Shown here: piece by piece, positions 10,819 to 23,058 of the stretch
How the letters are laid out: the number at the start of each line of letters is the position of its first letter
Position numbering within the stretch: the stretch's first letter is position 1
DNA from: Penicillium oxalicum
Taxonomy: Eukaryota > Ascomycota > Eurotiomycetes > Eurotiales > Aspergillaceae
Assembly: GCF_001723175.1 (NCBI RefSeq)
Contig: NC_064654.1
Span: 2,232,001-2,296,000, forward strand
DNA length: 64,000 bases
Direction of reading: 5' to 3'
Program-made: the position numbers and the translations under genes
Notes under the pieces: model-generated
What the model saw: the letters and a program-made list of their open reading frames with translations, nothing else
The model's database searches: none
Told to the model about the DNA's origin: nothing

Positions 10819-11637
10819 CTACTGCTCGGTCTGGAAGTAGTTGAGGAGGACGGAGCGCTCCTGGCTGTCCTCACCCCAGTCCTTGACAACAACGCAAGAG
10901 CAGTTGACGACCTTGCGGGCGTTACCCTCACGGTCAAGGGTGCCTGTTCACAAAGGCTATTAGCATACAGGTCTGCAAAAATCTCGTACGGGCACGCAGT
11001 CCGGAAAATGAGAATCTCAAGTCGGAGGTAACTTACAGAGACCGACCCACTCGCCGAGCATCTTGCCATCGGGGACCTTGATCAGGGGGATCTTGTGCTC
11101 GGAGCACAGAGCGACAACGAGCTTCTTGTAGGCCTCCTCCTCGCAACCCTCGTTGAGGACACACATGTGGGCCTCACGGCGGTCGAGAGCCTTGGCAGCC
11201 TCACGCAGACCACGGGCAAGACCGTCGTGGATCAGGGAGATGCGGAGGACACCCTTCAGAGCATCGAGGACGGACATCTGGCCGGAGCCAGCGTCGGCGG
11301 AAACCTCGACCTCATCGGCGGCGGCAACAGGGGGGTTCTGGATCTCTTCTCCGTCCGACTGTAGAGTGTCCTATTAGCAAGGTTCCTTGCAAGTGTAGAT
11401 GTAGGCCTGTTCAGATGGCCATCTGCACCGGCGACATGAGAATTGTATCCAAAGTTGTTCTTTGGAGGTTCATCGAGCAACAAAACCCTCATGTACATTA
11501 TCCCGAATATTCGCACGGGACGACGACCTGGTGGCCGATACCCACAGCCCACAAAGACAACTGATTCCAATTCCTCGTGTCGCGGATGCCGTTGGGGTCT
11601 CTGGATTGAAGATGGGTCTGACTTGAAGACTTACCAT
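10819..11637 (-). CDS. rps12: 40S ribosomal protein S12 (eS12)
   Basis: Small-subunit ribosomal protein of 149 aa. Exons are 11637-11635, 11358-11037 and 10943-10819. The first coding exon is only the ATG, followed directly by the donor GTAAGT; the next exon begins [10 protein letters not shown]. The conserved core includes [36 protein letters not shown] and, in the last exon, [18 protein letters not shown]. The acidic N-terminal extension and the C-terminus match fungal eS12. The codons are strongly C-ended, as in highly expressed fungal genes. Confidence 0.95.
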
Positions 11638-12153
11638 TTTGTTGTGTTTGTATGTTCGATTGAATGTCGAATTCTCCTCGAAGAGTTGGCGATAATCGAA
11701 AAAAAGGTTTCTGGCTGCGCGAATTTCGGTGGGGATTTCCAACCCGCTCGGCTGTGTGTGTGCCCTACGCTTATGTCAGTAGCACGTGATAGGTTGTCCC
11801 GTCACGTCACCTTCTACACCGGGCGGTATACTCATTCCTATACCGCCTGCGGAAATTAGATCATCATACTACTTTGAGTAGTGCGTACTACCAGTATATA
11901 CTACCAGTACCTTACGTGCTAAGGTAATGGACTACGTAGATGAAGCAGCCAGGGTAAAGTGGAATGCGTGGGTTGGAATAATAATAATAATGGATTCGTC
12001 ACACGAACACAGAAGGTATCATAATCGTACAATCAGAATCCGCCCTTTCAATCACAATACTGGTTTGATTGCGCCAGCGCCGAGTGCCAATGTGAAAGGT
12101 TGAGAAGGGAGACCAGCAGAAAGAAGCTTGCAAGACTAGAGATATATACTTGG
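11638..12153. promoter_or_regulatory. RPS12 upstream region with CACGTG box
   Basis: About 515 bp upstream of the minus-strand RPS12 start and downstream of the HOS4-like stop. A palindromic CACGTG lies at 11783-11788, about 145 bp before the ATG, a position where a bHLH (Cbf1-type) site could act. Further out are TAC-rich stretches (11870-11930). No coding sequence was seen. The regulatory role is inferred from position only. Confidence 0.35.
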
Positions 12154-15100
12154 TCAAGGATGACCAGGGCCGGCGCCGTTGGGCGTCGCGGTACCATTGG
12201 ATGCCATAGCAAAAGCCCCCGTCACAGAGCCGTTGGTCCGTGAGGAAGTGCTCGCGCAGGGCTCAGGGTCGAGGTGCATGCCGACAAACTCGAGTTGGAG
12301 GCCGGAGAGATGAGCGACATGCGGAACGAGGTCGAGAAAATCAGAGAGCTAGAGCCAAAACGAATGAGCAGACGTCCTTTGCAAGTGGGGTGAGGGTCAA
12401 TCCTAATCCAACTGACCTTGATCCAAAAGATATGCTCCATCGCGAAATATTTGGGCCTTGTCTCACCATCCAGCCGCATGACATCTCCAAACGACGCGCT
12501 CTGGTCGTGAGGATTGTCGGTATATACCAACATGCGACGTGTGCACCGCCAGAGATTCATGCGTTGGATTGCTGTTGCGTTCCGCTTCTCCCAGCTAGCA
12601 TCTGTGACGGCCGCACCGTTAGCCTACATCCATTGAAACAAAGGGTAAGCAATCATATCGGAGTGGGATAACAAACATTTCGAAAGTTGCAGGTCATTCG
12701 TAGCTAGCAAGGGAGCGACCAAGTAGTTCGGGATCCATTTCTCGTTTGCCACCTCAGTCGTGCAGCTGGCGTCAAGCTGCCGAGTGACAACAGTGACCAG
12801 AGGCAAGAAGTTTTTGAGCCACAGGTGACTGCGAGCGCGGGGGTCCTGCGTTCCGACAAGGTGAGCAGAAGCCCGTAATCGCCCAGGTAAAGCATCCATG
12901 CGCCGTTGCTCCTCGACTTCCCGATCACGTTGTAACTTGGCCGCTCGCGCTCTCTCTTGCTCCATCTGTCTGAGACGTTCATCCTCGGCTTGCTGAGCAC
13001 GGCGCCGTTCCGCTTCTAGGCGCTTGCGCTCGTCTTCTTCGGCTTTCTCGCGAGCAATCTGGGCCGCCCGTTTAGCTTGGGCATCCCGTTCGGCCTGCGC
13101 CGCGCGTTCGGCCTGCCTCTCTCGCTCGATCTGCGCCTCCCGTTCGGCCTGGGCAGCTCTTTCAGCTTGCGCCGCTCGTTCAGCCTGAGCCTCCCGTTCG
13201 ATCTGCGCCGCTCGCTCGGCCTCGGCCTCTCTTTCCGCCTGCGCCGCTCGCTCAATCTGGGCAATTCGCTCGGCTTGTGCGACTCGTTCAGCCTCTTCCT
13301 TCCTTTCCTTTGCAACTTGCGCACGTTCGGCTTCAGCTTCCTCTGCACGGCGCTTCTCCGCAAAGATACGTTCTTGCTCCGCCTTTCTCGCCTCAGCCTT
13401 ACGACGCTGCTCGTTCTCACTATCGGCCCGCATGCTGTCCTTGGAAGATTCAGGAATAGGCTGGGGTTTAGAAGGTATGGATGAGGACTGCTTTTCGCTG
13501 ATTTTCTTGACAGGCTCGCGGTCTTTTGATTTGTGTGATATGGGATCTTGCGAGGGGCGCGAGGTGGTCTCTGATTTGTGAAAAGAGGTAGTTGACTTCC
13601 TTGATGCATCATGTTGTTTGCGTGGGGCAGATTCAGGGGTTTCCTCTTTTGGTCGGTACTGCTGCACTTTTTCCCCATTCACATCTTCCACTTTCCGTGA
13701 GGTTCCGTTTGGGAGATTCGACGCTTTCTCTTCCGCCAGTACGCGACGCTTCTTCTTCCGCGCCTCGGGTGAAAGTCGATCGTCACCACCTCTGTCACGG
13801 GAGCGTGATCGCTCAGGCGAAGTGTCGGTGCGAATGCGTTTGAGGGAAAGAGAGAGCTCTGGATGACTATCGCGAGGCTGAGGGTTGTCCTCGTGGCTGG
13901 AAAGAGAATCTTGTGCAGCCAAACTAGGTCTCCGATCACCGTCCTGCGGGCGACGCCCAGCGATAAGTCGTCTCTTGCGGACTTCATCGGTTCTGGTGAT
14001 GCCGCTGGATTCACTGCCACGCCGGCCCGAAGCAACGCCCTTGGGTCTCTTCGCATCAGGTCGACTTGAATCGTGGTCAGAACTGGCGAGAGCCTGGTCG
14101 TCTCGGCCATCCCGGGTATCGTGTGACGTGGCCTTCGAGCGACTGCTGGAAGATCCAGCTGCGGCTTTTTTCTCCTCGCGACGTTTCTCCTTTGAAAGAT
14201 CGTGATCCCTAGGATGCCGTGTGCGATGGGCGTTCGGGCTGCTGTCGTTCAGTCGTTTGGTACGAGCGACAGGCGAGGATGATTCCCGTCGACCGCTCCT
14301 TTTTTCTTCTTTATCCTTGGCGCGAGCTCGTCGAGGAGAGGATACTTCCTTGCGTCCCTTGCCCGAACCCACGTAATTCTCATACGCCTTCTTCAAAATG
14401 TCGTATTCCTCCTCCCAGTTCTCTCCCTGTCGAGAACGAGAAAGTTCATAATAAGTCTTGTCTTCGAAAAGCCTCCGAGTGGGGTCAAAGCCCGGCTGGC
14501 CAAGAATCAATTGAATGTTGTCCATATTACCCCGGCCGATTGCCGCAAGCATGGGCGTGTTGTACCCTGGCTTGTGGCCTGAGCCCCGAAGAGGATTTGG
14601 GTCGGCGTCAGCGTCGCCGATTGCATACATCAGAGACAGCACGTCGAAATGGCCCCCCTTGGCAGCGGCGATCAGAGATGCGTTGTCGGCCTTTTGCAGG
14701 ATATTCAAAATGCTGACCACTCCCTGCTCATCACCTTTCGCTGCAAATTCACGCAAATTCTCCGACGTCGGCTGCGTCCATAGGAGATCGTTCCGAGTCG
14801 CCTCGCTTCGCCCAGTCTTCCTGCGGCCGGTTGTACCGGCCACGGGGGGTGGACTCCGTGAGGGACTGGCCACAGACGCTCGTCGGGATCGTGCAGGCCG
14901 ATCCGGTGCCGCCTGCTGCTCCTCGGAGCGTCGGCCAGGGCGGGAATTGGCTTTGGCATCCGCGAGCAATTTTCGAATCTCGTCATACTCGTCGTCCTTG
15001 AGGTCCGTCGGGACCAATTCATAAGGCTCATCTCCAGAGGCATTCACGGTCCGAGGGTTCGCGCCCGCCTTCAGCAACAACTTAACAACCTCCACGTTTC

Positions 15101-16388
15101 CATTTTCCACCGCATCGATCAAAGGCGTGTCTTTGTCGATATTTTTCGTATTGATTTCGCAACCTGCATCCAGAAGAAATTTGACGATTTGCTCCTCACC
15201 GCTGAGGGACGCAACTTGTAGTGGGGTATTGCCTGCGTTGTCCGGGACATTCAAGTCTTCTGGGCGTTCATTGTACCGGAGAACTACTTGGTCGAATTTT
15301 CGGTCTGCGCATGCGCGAGCAAGAGGGGTGCGGCCACTCTTGTCCCGCAACTTCTTCGAGCCTAAGTGCCTCGAAGACGGTGCGGGTGCGCCGACACTGG
15401 ACCCCGGCTTGCGAGCGTGTGTACTAGGGAGCGGGGAACTGCTAGCCGAGGAGGAAGTCGATTGCCGGTCTTCGGAAGTCTGCCTTTGAAACCCTGTGAG
15501 CAGAGGCGTAGGAGCCTTCTTCTTGGAAGCGGCGTGCGATCCGGACGCGGAGCGTTGGTGGGACGGTCGTCCAGGAGAAGCCGAACGAGAGCTGGCAGGC
15601 GGGCGGGACACGCGGACATGGCCAGGATGTTTCATCTCGCGGATTGCGCTCGATTGTTTGTCCCGACGACGCTCCCTCTTGTCGTTCATGATGTCGCTCA
15701 CGCTGCGTTTCCGATGATCGCGCGGTCTTCCGGCCTCGAGGTGGCTACTCCTAATACCCTCCATCATCTCGTCCGCCTCTGATAAGCTTTCATCCTCTTT
15801 CTCCACCTTCACCGACGTCGGGGAGAAAGCTCGATCACCTGGGCTTCGTGCCCGTGAGACTCGTTCCCCCAGGTCCCGATCCACTCGAGTTCTCTTCCGG
15901 TGGGAGCCGTCGATAGACTCGACGGCTTGACGCTGAGGATCGTGGCGAATGTGTTTCCTTTTCTTCTCCGGGGAGAGAGACTCTCGACCCGATTGAATGA
16001 TGGTCTCTGCCTCCGAGTCTGCCTTGGGACTGAGCGGGCCCAGCCCATCCTCGTCCACTGCCCCCATCGAATACGATCCAGCGCTCTCTCGTTGGGGTGA
16101 GGCGGGGTGAGTCGAGATGGTCGGTTTCAGCGCGGTCCCCGCATCGAAAGCGGGATGAGCGATGGACGCTGGAGCCACGGGAGCGGGATTGGAGCTCCCG
16201 TCTTTGCGATCGGGGGACGACAGGCGTCCCTGTGGACGCTGCTCCGCGTCGCCATCCTTCTTCACCGCCGCGAGCGAGTTGTTGCAACCGACATCCAAGG
16301 CAGCGGGGAGGGAGACAGCATCAACATCACTCATAGCGATAGCACTGGATTGGAAGTTGTTCCGCTCGTCATTTTGGGAGGGACGCAA
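12154..16388 (-). CDS. HOS4-like ankyrin-repeat subunit of the Set3 histone deacetylase complex
   Basis: About 1363 aa in three exons: 16388-12677, 12601-12417 and 12348-12154. The N-terminal third is disordered and Ser/Arg/Lys-rich. Ankyrin repeats begin near residue 345 (SGRTPLARACADRK, NAGNTPLQVASLSGEE, DKDTPLIDAVENGNVEVVKL). A second helical repeat block (about 545-680: LREFAAKGDEQGVVSILNI, LIAAAKGGHFDVLSLMYAIG, GYNTPMLAAIGRGNM) is typical of Hos4-type proteins. A charged coiled coil of AQAERAAQAERE-like units spans about 1030-1180. The conserved tail follows (KWIPNYLVAPLLATNDLQLS, RMNLWRCTRRMLVY, ETRPKYFAMEHIFWIK, then SDFLDLVPHVAHLSGLQLEF). In yeast, Hos4 is part of Set3C, a repressive deacetylase complex in the nucleus. 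The start could instead be MSDVDAVSL, 18 codons downstream. Domain order and the tail make the assignment good. Confidence 0.85.
13077..13300 (-). repeat. Tandem coding repeat in HOS4-like coiled coil
   Basis: Imperfect direct repeats of roughly 12-24 bp (plus strand: variants of GCCTGCGCCGCTCGTTCG) encode consecutive AQAERAAQAERE units. The repetition is visible at DNA and protein level. It predicts a long single alpha-helix or coiled coil. Confidence 0.8.
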
Positions 16389-19183
16389 CAGGTCTGTGCG
16401 ACCGTTCGACAGACAGCAACGCCAGCAAAAATGTGCAGACGCTGATTACGACCCCCGGAGCGAGGCGATGGAATGGTCCACGATGTCCAAGAAAAAAAGG
16501 TTGCGTAGGGTGATGTCCTTCGTATCGCAATTGAGTGGTAGAGAAGCACAACCTTCCCACGGCTGAGTATTTGAATACTTATACAATACGGCGCACCCGA
16601 AACAAGTCGACCGCGACCGTAGAGAGGGACGGTGATTGTGTAGTGATCGTGTGGTGCTTGTGGTGGTAGTGGTGATGGTGATGGCGGCAGCCACGGAAAG
16701 AGGGGAACTCGGGAATGGGACAAGAAGGGATGGGGAATATGAATAGGTATGAAATATGTACTGTTGATTATAAAGGGCGAGAGGAGGAGAGAAGATTGGA
16801 AGGAAGACGAGGCGATGTGGGAAAGAGATTGGTCGGGAGGGGGGGGGGTACAGAGAGGATTGGTAAACGGTTGAATGGAGGGAAGGAAAGAGGAAGAAGA
16901 GGAAGAGAGCTGGAGAGAGACGGGATCGGTGGAGGAAGAAAGAGTCGGAACAGGCGAGAGGAGAACAAGAGGAGAAACGGGGGTAATGGGAGAGAGGGGG
17001 GGGGGGGCAGATCGAGTGGACGCGGTGAATCATCGTCCAACTAATAATCTTCGTTGGCTCGGGGCGGGAGGCTTGGACTCTGGTGGGAAGACTGGATCGG
17101 AGACCAGCTGCGACACACACTCACACGAGGTGCGCTTGGATGGCTCAGATGCGACCGAAAATGCTGAGCACAGGATCGGTGGAGAGAAGCCGAAGACAAG
17201 GACCGGCGGACGATCGAGACTGGTATCCTACGAGTTCATGGAGCACCTCTCAAAGAGGACCGGTCGCGTGCACTATTGAACTAGAGCGTTTTTCTAGCCT
17301 AGGAAGCGTAGGATTAGGAGTACTGTGGCTGGATTTGGCCGGAGAAGACAGTATTCGAAAGTCTCCAGGAGATCGATGTACCACTCGAAGTGAGTAACTC
17401 AGTGTCCTCATGAGGTTACTGGAAGCTCGATACACGGACAGCTCACCCCAACGCCCTATTGTACAAGCTGCAAAGATCGTAGTGCATGCCTATCGACCAA
17501 AGATGGGATTTCGAGGGACTATAATCCAGCCTCTTTGATTGTCTGAAGAGCCTCAGGTGGAGTGCTTTGCACCCCCCCTCGTTGAGGATCGGATGGAAAT
17601 GACAGCAGGGAAAATGTCCAGGTTCCAGGATGGTGATGGGGTCATGGATCAGCATGAGCTGAGTCGAGTGCAATCTCATCCGCTACCGAGAGCGATCACC
17701 ACCTTGGCACCAACCATCTAACTGCGAGTCCCTGCAACCCAATTGTATGTGGCAATATGCACCCTGTTCCTTTTTTTTTTTTTTTTTTTTTTTTAAATCC
17801 AGCTTGCCCTCTGACATCGACCCTGTGCAGGATATTTAATATTACCACTGTAGTCTATCGCCTATCCCACTTGGTTAAAGCCACGCTTACCCAAAGACGA
17901 TCACCAAATGATTGACCCCATCGAGTACGAACTCGGAGGTCCGCACCCGTCTCATTCTCTGGAAAGTTTCAAAGTCTGTTTGCGCCGATGTTGGCCTACT
18001 GCAGTACACAGTAGTAACGCTGTTGCTTTCTTGTAAGATGCTCTGATACGGGCACACCGTTCCGTGAAACTGTGATTCCATCTGTCCAGTGGCAGTCCCT
18101 CGAGAAAGTGGATCGGACGTAATCTGATACAAGTCTGTACGAGACTGCAGTACGAGTACGACCACGCACTCCGCAGCAGTTACGGTGGTGTCCCAGCTTC
18201 TCAGTCTCCCTCTTTGACCCATGAGTCTAAATCTCTCGAGGACATAGTGATGCTCAAGCAGCTCAAGCATCACCTTGACCCTTTCACTGCGTAGAGAGCG
18301 AAAAAGAAGGGGGGGAGAAAGAGAAAAAAAAGAATCCTCGTGAATATTGTAACTTCTAGCTTCCCTTCTCTCTGAATTTGCATTCAGCACCTTTACAATC
18401 GCTCCACTTTTTTGTTTCTCTTTCCAAGGTGGCGATTGAGCTTGATGCGGCCATTTAGCACTGGCCATGCGAGACTCTCTGGCGTGATGAAATCGCCCCC
18501 CGTGGCATCTGGTTGTGTCCATACCGACCGAATACAGTGATCCAACCTGACTCCTACTCAGCGAGTCAGCAGCCAGCAGACGGGCCGGGTACAGTAGCAG
18601 TTCCAATCTTCAACACTCCCAGCTACAGAACCAGTAGCTGTGTGAATTGAGCTAGTGCTTCCTCGAGGCTCAAGCAGGGCCTGGGACGGTCGCACCACCT
18701 CCCATTGCTCCACTGGCCTGGGTCAACCTGAGCTCAACTCTCATTCCAGAGAGCTTGGGAGGAGTTCCGAGAAAAGACCGGCCCGGTGGCGACGATCCTC
18801 TTATCTTATCATCGCAGCCCACCTCAACTTCAACACTCATGCAAGAGCAGTACACCTAATCCCTATACATGAGATACTGTAGAGATGTAAGCAATTATGT
18901 ACTCAGATAACGTTTCAAGGCCCCGTCACTTAATGAACCAGTGTCCCTGGTGACGTGACTGTCGCATTCACTTTGCAAATAATCACATTTTTCGGTTGGA
19001 CTACTACAGGATCAACATATTCCGAAATAGTCAGGTCCCGATCATGGCGAATGACGGGTGTTCACAGCTGCCTGGCAGAGCCGCCCCACCCCCCAAGCTT
19101 GTCGCATCTGCTAGGCCCGAATCACCACAAATGTCCCATCTTACGAGTTTCCTCCTCTATACCCGACGTTCATCGGTCAAATC
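16389..19183. other. 2.8-kb divergent upstream region with purine-rich tract and poly-T
   Basis: Lies between the HOS4-like start (minus) and the polyprenol reductase start (plus). From about 16715 to 17010 the plus strand is almost all purine (runs of GGAGAGA and GGGGGGG). On the HOS4 coding strand this is a pyrimidine-rich leader, common in fungal 5' UTRs. A run of 24 T residues occupies 17771-17794. An open frame at 17887-18606 (minus, 239 codons) has no recognisable domain and I do not call it a gene. Confidence 0.5.
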
Positions 19184-20388
19184 ATGGACGTTATCGCTCA
19201 TATTGACAAGGCCCTGGAGGCAGCACAGATGGACGCTGTCGACATCTTGCGCACCTTCTTCCTCCTCGCTGCCGCGACGGTACGGCTATCAACGCGGCAT
19301 CCAGCCTTAGCAGAATCACATCCCTTTCATCCATGACAAGCTAACCCGATGATCTGTTTACGGGGCGCTTTCCCCTCCGAATAGACAGTGTCAATCAGTC
19401 TCCCTTCATCGCTACGCGATAGGTTTCTCCCCTATGGCCCACGTGCGACAAAGACTGCGACGGCGCCTGCGCCTGCACCTGCACCGAGCGACGACGCCGC
19501 TGCTTCGTGTCGACCAGACGCGCAAGCATCGGAACCCTCCCCAGCTCCACGTCATGCCTCTCGTTCAGGAATCTTGGACTACCTTGCAACCTGGCAGGTG
19601 CCACACAGCTACTTCACCCAATTCTACATCACTTCCGTTGCATCCTCGATATTCTGGGCGGCCCAGTTGGTCTGGCGCGGGCGCATCTTTCATGCCATTG
19701 CATCGCGGGTGAGCGAGGAGCATTCTCAGCAATCGATGGCCCTCACGCAAGTGCTCATTTGCTGGATCCTCCTTGCCATCCAAGGCTCCCGGCGGCTGTG
19801 GGAGAGTTTCATCTTTGCCAAACCTTCCACCTCGAAAATGTCGATAGCGCATTGGCTGCTTGGCTTGGGGTTCTATCTTGCGGCGGGGGTCGCAATTTGG
19901 ATTGAGGGATCAGGTACACAGGCTCTCTCCTCCTTTCCCCGTGTGAAGGTCGTCGATTTTGGACTAACCATCTTGTCTCGATCCCAGGAGCGATCCAGAC
20001 CTCCCGTCTGACCCTGGCTGATTTCCAATTCACCAATGCTCCCTCCATTCGAACCTTAGTCTGTGTGCCGCTGTTCCTCATCGCGTCCGGATTCCAGCAT
20101 GACTGTCACCATTTTCTCTTCTCGCTGAAGAAGTATACTCTCCCGGATCATCCACTTTTCCGAGGCATTGTGTGCCCACACTACGGGGCCGAGTGTATCA
20201 TCTACCTCTCGCTCACATACCTGGCTGCACCCCCCGGTCAGGTGGTCAATAAGACTATGTTGAGCTGTCTGATCTTCGTGGTGGTCAATCTGGGACTGAC
20301 GGCGCAAAACACCAAGGCGTGGTATATGCAGAAATTTGGCCGGGAGGCTGTGCAGGATCGATGGCTGATGATTCCATACCTCTTCTAG
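19184..20388 (+). CDS. Polyprenol reductase (SRD5A3/DFG10 family)
   Basis: Steroid 5-alpha-reductase-like membrane enzyme that reduces polyprenol (or polyprenal in the revised pathway) toward dolichol for ER N-glycosylation. Exons are 19184-19279, 19385-19913 and 19988-20388, giving 341 aa. Exon 1 encodes MDVIAHIDKALEAAQ and the first hydrophobic segment (LRTFFLLAAAT). The middle exon carries further helices (FYITSVASSIFWAAQLVW, ALTQVLICWILLAIQG, WLLGLGFYLAAGVAIWI). The catalytic C-terminal domain shows SGFQHDCHHFLFSLKKY, FRGIVCPHYGAECIIYLSL, NTKAWYMQKFG and the family-typical end RWLMIPYLF. Length and ending match fungal DFG10-type proteins. Confidence 0.9.
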
Positions 20389-20538
20389 CGGGGGAATTCA
20401 AGACTGTTCTTGAACGGCCCAGCTCACATTGACCGGGCTCTGTTCCTCAACAGTGAAGATCAGACAAAAAGAGAGAAGAAACAGGATAGTCAAGATATGC
20501 CCTCCGTCACAAAACACACAATGCAATATTTACAATCT

Positions 20539-21735
20539 TCATTTGGACCCGCCCAAAAACTTCAACGAATTCCCCATCTTGGCCACTTTCATAACATCCC
20601 GAAAAGTCAAGCTCGTCCTCGTAGATCTCTCGTAAAATCCTCCCCAGAATGTATCCCGCTCGCCCAACAACTCCCAATTACATACCGTACTCGGACCCAG
20701 ATCCTCATCCATCACCTTCTCGGCAATCCCATGCAAAAATTCCGTATACATCTGCCCCCGCGTCACCAACAAACTCCTCGGCTCCTGCAGGATCCGAAAT
20801 CGGGGTGTACGATCCCTCTTCCCGCTGGGATCCAGGTCCATCTCACACTTGGACTCCTCGCCGTGCTGGCCCTTGCTCTCCTTGTCGTAAATGTCCAATA
20901 TGATGGGCGCGCCGAGGCTCACAGTCGCTACGAGCGGATGATACGCGGGGCCATCCTCATGCGGCATGATCCCCTGACCAGGCTGGTACTCATTGATCAG
21001 GACGTGGTTTGGTGCACTGTGCGGAGCATCGGCGAAGATGCCCAAGGTGCTGAATTTGGGCTCGATGATAGGTGTTGTCAGCCAGGGGGGTAGGGGAGCG
21101 GCCAGGAGAGTGTTGGTTTTGGTTAAGGATGAGGGCCACGTTTGGAGGCGTCGGTGGGTTAATTGGGTCCAGCGGGGGAGGGGTGCGGTTGATATCTAGA
21201 GGGGTAAGGAGGTATTGTTTAGACAATTGAGGCTTTGGACAGGGAATGACAAGAACAAAAAGAACGGAAAGTATGTGATGTTGTGTGTTGATTTAGTAGG
21301 AAGAAGGGGAAATAGGATAGGGTTGGGGCTGTCTTCAATCTGGTATTTCTTGAAGATGCCCTGATTGTCTCTTATGGTGTGCCATCGGATGCTTCGACGC
21401 GCAGATTTTTGATCATGCGGTCATGATAGGAAGATTCTGGAACTGCAAGAGGAGGTACGAGCTGTATACCTATGGATGGAATGGATAAGTCGGTATGACT
21501 CCGACAGCTTATCGAAAGCGCAGTGTGCCGGGCATCTGTCTAATGTTGCAGTGCATCCATCCTCCAGATTGTTCCTCCCAAGGGGGGAGGGGGGTATAAG
21601 ACGAAGGTTGAGATTGCGTACCTTTCGAAGCAAGTGCTGCTCTTCATCTTCAGTGATGAAGTTGGGAATGTAGAATGCATCATTCGGAAGAGACACGATA
21701 CGCGCCGCGTCCAGCGTCTTGGAGGTAGTAGCCAT
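20539..21735 (-). CDS. ALKBH6-like Fe(II)/2-oxoglutarate dioxygenase
   Basis: AlkB-family oxygenase of 256 aa. Exons are 21735-21622 and 21195-20539; the intron is long for this window (426 bp). Exon 1 gives MATTSKTLDAARIV and FYIPNFITEDEEQHLLRK. Exon 2 has the substrate-lid and core segments LTHRRLQTWPSS and NHVLINEYQPGQGIMPHEDG with the iron-binding HxD motif, then TVSLGAPIILDIY. Near the end are RSLLVTRGQMYTEFLHGI (distal histidine) and RTSLTFRDV (2-oxoglutarate arginine region). The GIMPHEDGP and LHGI motifs fit the ALKBH6 branch. Its substrate is not firmly known; family members act on nucleic acids. It is divergent from the parvulin gene. Confidence 0.9.
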
Positions 21736-22226
21736 GAATTCGTGACAAAGGCACAGAGACTGCTGTGCTGGGCTTGAACCGACTAGGCCGTTTGATTCAG
21801 ATGGTAGTATTATGACAGCAAATGTCCAGACAAGCCTGCCACAAGGGAATCGAAATAGCCCATCAATGGGATGCAATCCTTCAATATACAACGCTGACCG
21901 AAGATGACAACAAACTATGCCTTGAGACAAACAACAATTGTCTCTTTTCGTTCCTCGTCGCAGAGTTTTTATTGAGTATTTCGCATCGACTAGACACAGA
22001 CACACACTCTCTCTCTTCTCTTCCAATTGAGTCTATTCCCCCTCCCAACGTCACACGACGCCCCCTTCCTGCCTGAGGCCACATGCCCCACATCGCAAGA
22101 GAATCGCACGAGGTGAAACCTGGACGTTCCCCAATCGGGCAACCGTCGACAGTTGAAAGAACCGACGGAATCAGCTTTCACATTTCTCTTGAAAAACGAT
22201 TCATTGCATCAACTGGGATCGTGCAA
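21736..22226. promoter_or_regulatory. Divergent promoter region, ALKBH6-like / PIN4
   Basis: About 490 bp between two divergent start codons. It is AT-rich near the middle, with CT-rich stretches on the plus strand (21998-22025) typical of fungal leaders. It should contain both promoters and 5' UTRs. No individual factor site is called. Confidence 0.45.
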
Positions 22227-23058
22227 ATGGCTCCCAAGAATAACGCCAAGGGCGGTGACAAGAAAGGCGCCGCAGCCAAGGGCAAAGGCAAAGATGCCGG
22301 CGACGACAAGGGCAAAGTCAAAGGTGCACAGTCGATCAATGTGCGACATATCCTGGTAAGCATCCGCTTGATTCATCGAGAACTGGTATCCCGGGGAAGA
22401 AAACCTGCTCGTCGTGGTCCGGGATTGGTCCTCTTTGGGAGAGTCTCTACCTACTAGGCATGCATAGGTATTTGGAATCGAATCGATAAGATTTCTGTTC
22501 TGGCAGGGCTGGAACTGACATCGAAGTGGATACGTGAAAGTTGATGACCGATAGAATTTCTTTTTTTTCTGAATCGATACTGACCTAGTCGACGAATAAC
22601 TTGAACAGTGCGAGAAACATGCCAGGAAGGAAGAAGCTCTCGAAAAGTTGCGCAACGGGACCAAATTCGATGAGGTCGCTCGTGAATTCTCCGAGGATAA
22701 GGCCCGACAAGGTATGTATAGATCTGGGGTTTGCTTATTTCGTTGGAATTGATTGTCACCCTTACATAAAGTGAGAGATTTGCGCAAACTATGCAAGAAA
22801 CATTTGATTTCCTGCCTTCTCTCTGTTCATTACTCCTTTGCTACGTTTTTCTGTCAGGTTTCAAAGAGGCCTTCAGCTAACCGGGTCTGATTTATTGCTG
22901 CAGGAGGCTCCCTCGGGTGGAAGACCAGAGGAGATCTGGATCCGGCCTTTGAAAAGGTGGCCTTTGAGCTAGAGCCAAGCACGACTGCAAAGCCCAAGTA
23001 CCAAGAAGTCAAGACTGGATTTGGATATCATATTATCATGGTTGAGGGACGCAAGTAG
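22227..23058 (+). CDS. pin4: Parvulin-type peptidyl-prolyl isomerase PIN4
   Basis: Small 128-aa parvulin in three exons: 22227-22355, 22609-22711 and 22904-23058. A lysine/glycine-rich N-terminal tail ([20 protein letters not shown]) precedes the PPIase domain: [55 protein letters not shown] and [14 protein letters not shown]. This is the Par14/Pin4 type: it has a basic DNA/ribosome-binding tail and lacks the WW domain and phosphate-binding arginines of Pin1. Known members act in ribosome biogenesis and chromatin. Length matches the family. Confidence 0.93.

Noticed and set aside
11860..11940. TAC/GTA-rich repeats as a possible transposon end
   Set aside because: Short, imperfect, no terminal inverted repeats or target duplication visible.
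16446..17120. 224-codon minus-strand frame upstream of the HOS4-like gene
   Set aside because: Composition (Pro/Ser/Leu/Tyr runs) is what a pyrimidine-rich leader gives in any frame; the opposite strand is equally open.
17887..18606. 239-codon open frame on the minus strand
   Set aside because: No domain, no plausible motif, no support for introns or start; lies in the divergent upstream region between two real genes.
20410..21093. 227-codon plus-strand frame opposite the ALKBH6-like gene
   Set aside because: Antisense shadow of a clearly conserved exon.
21765..21785. GGTTCAAGCCC-like B box on the minus strand
   Set aside because: No matching A box or acceptor stem; lies in the leader of the ALKBH6-like gene.
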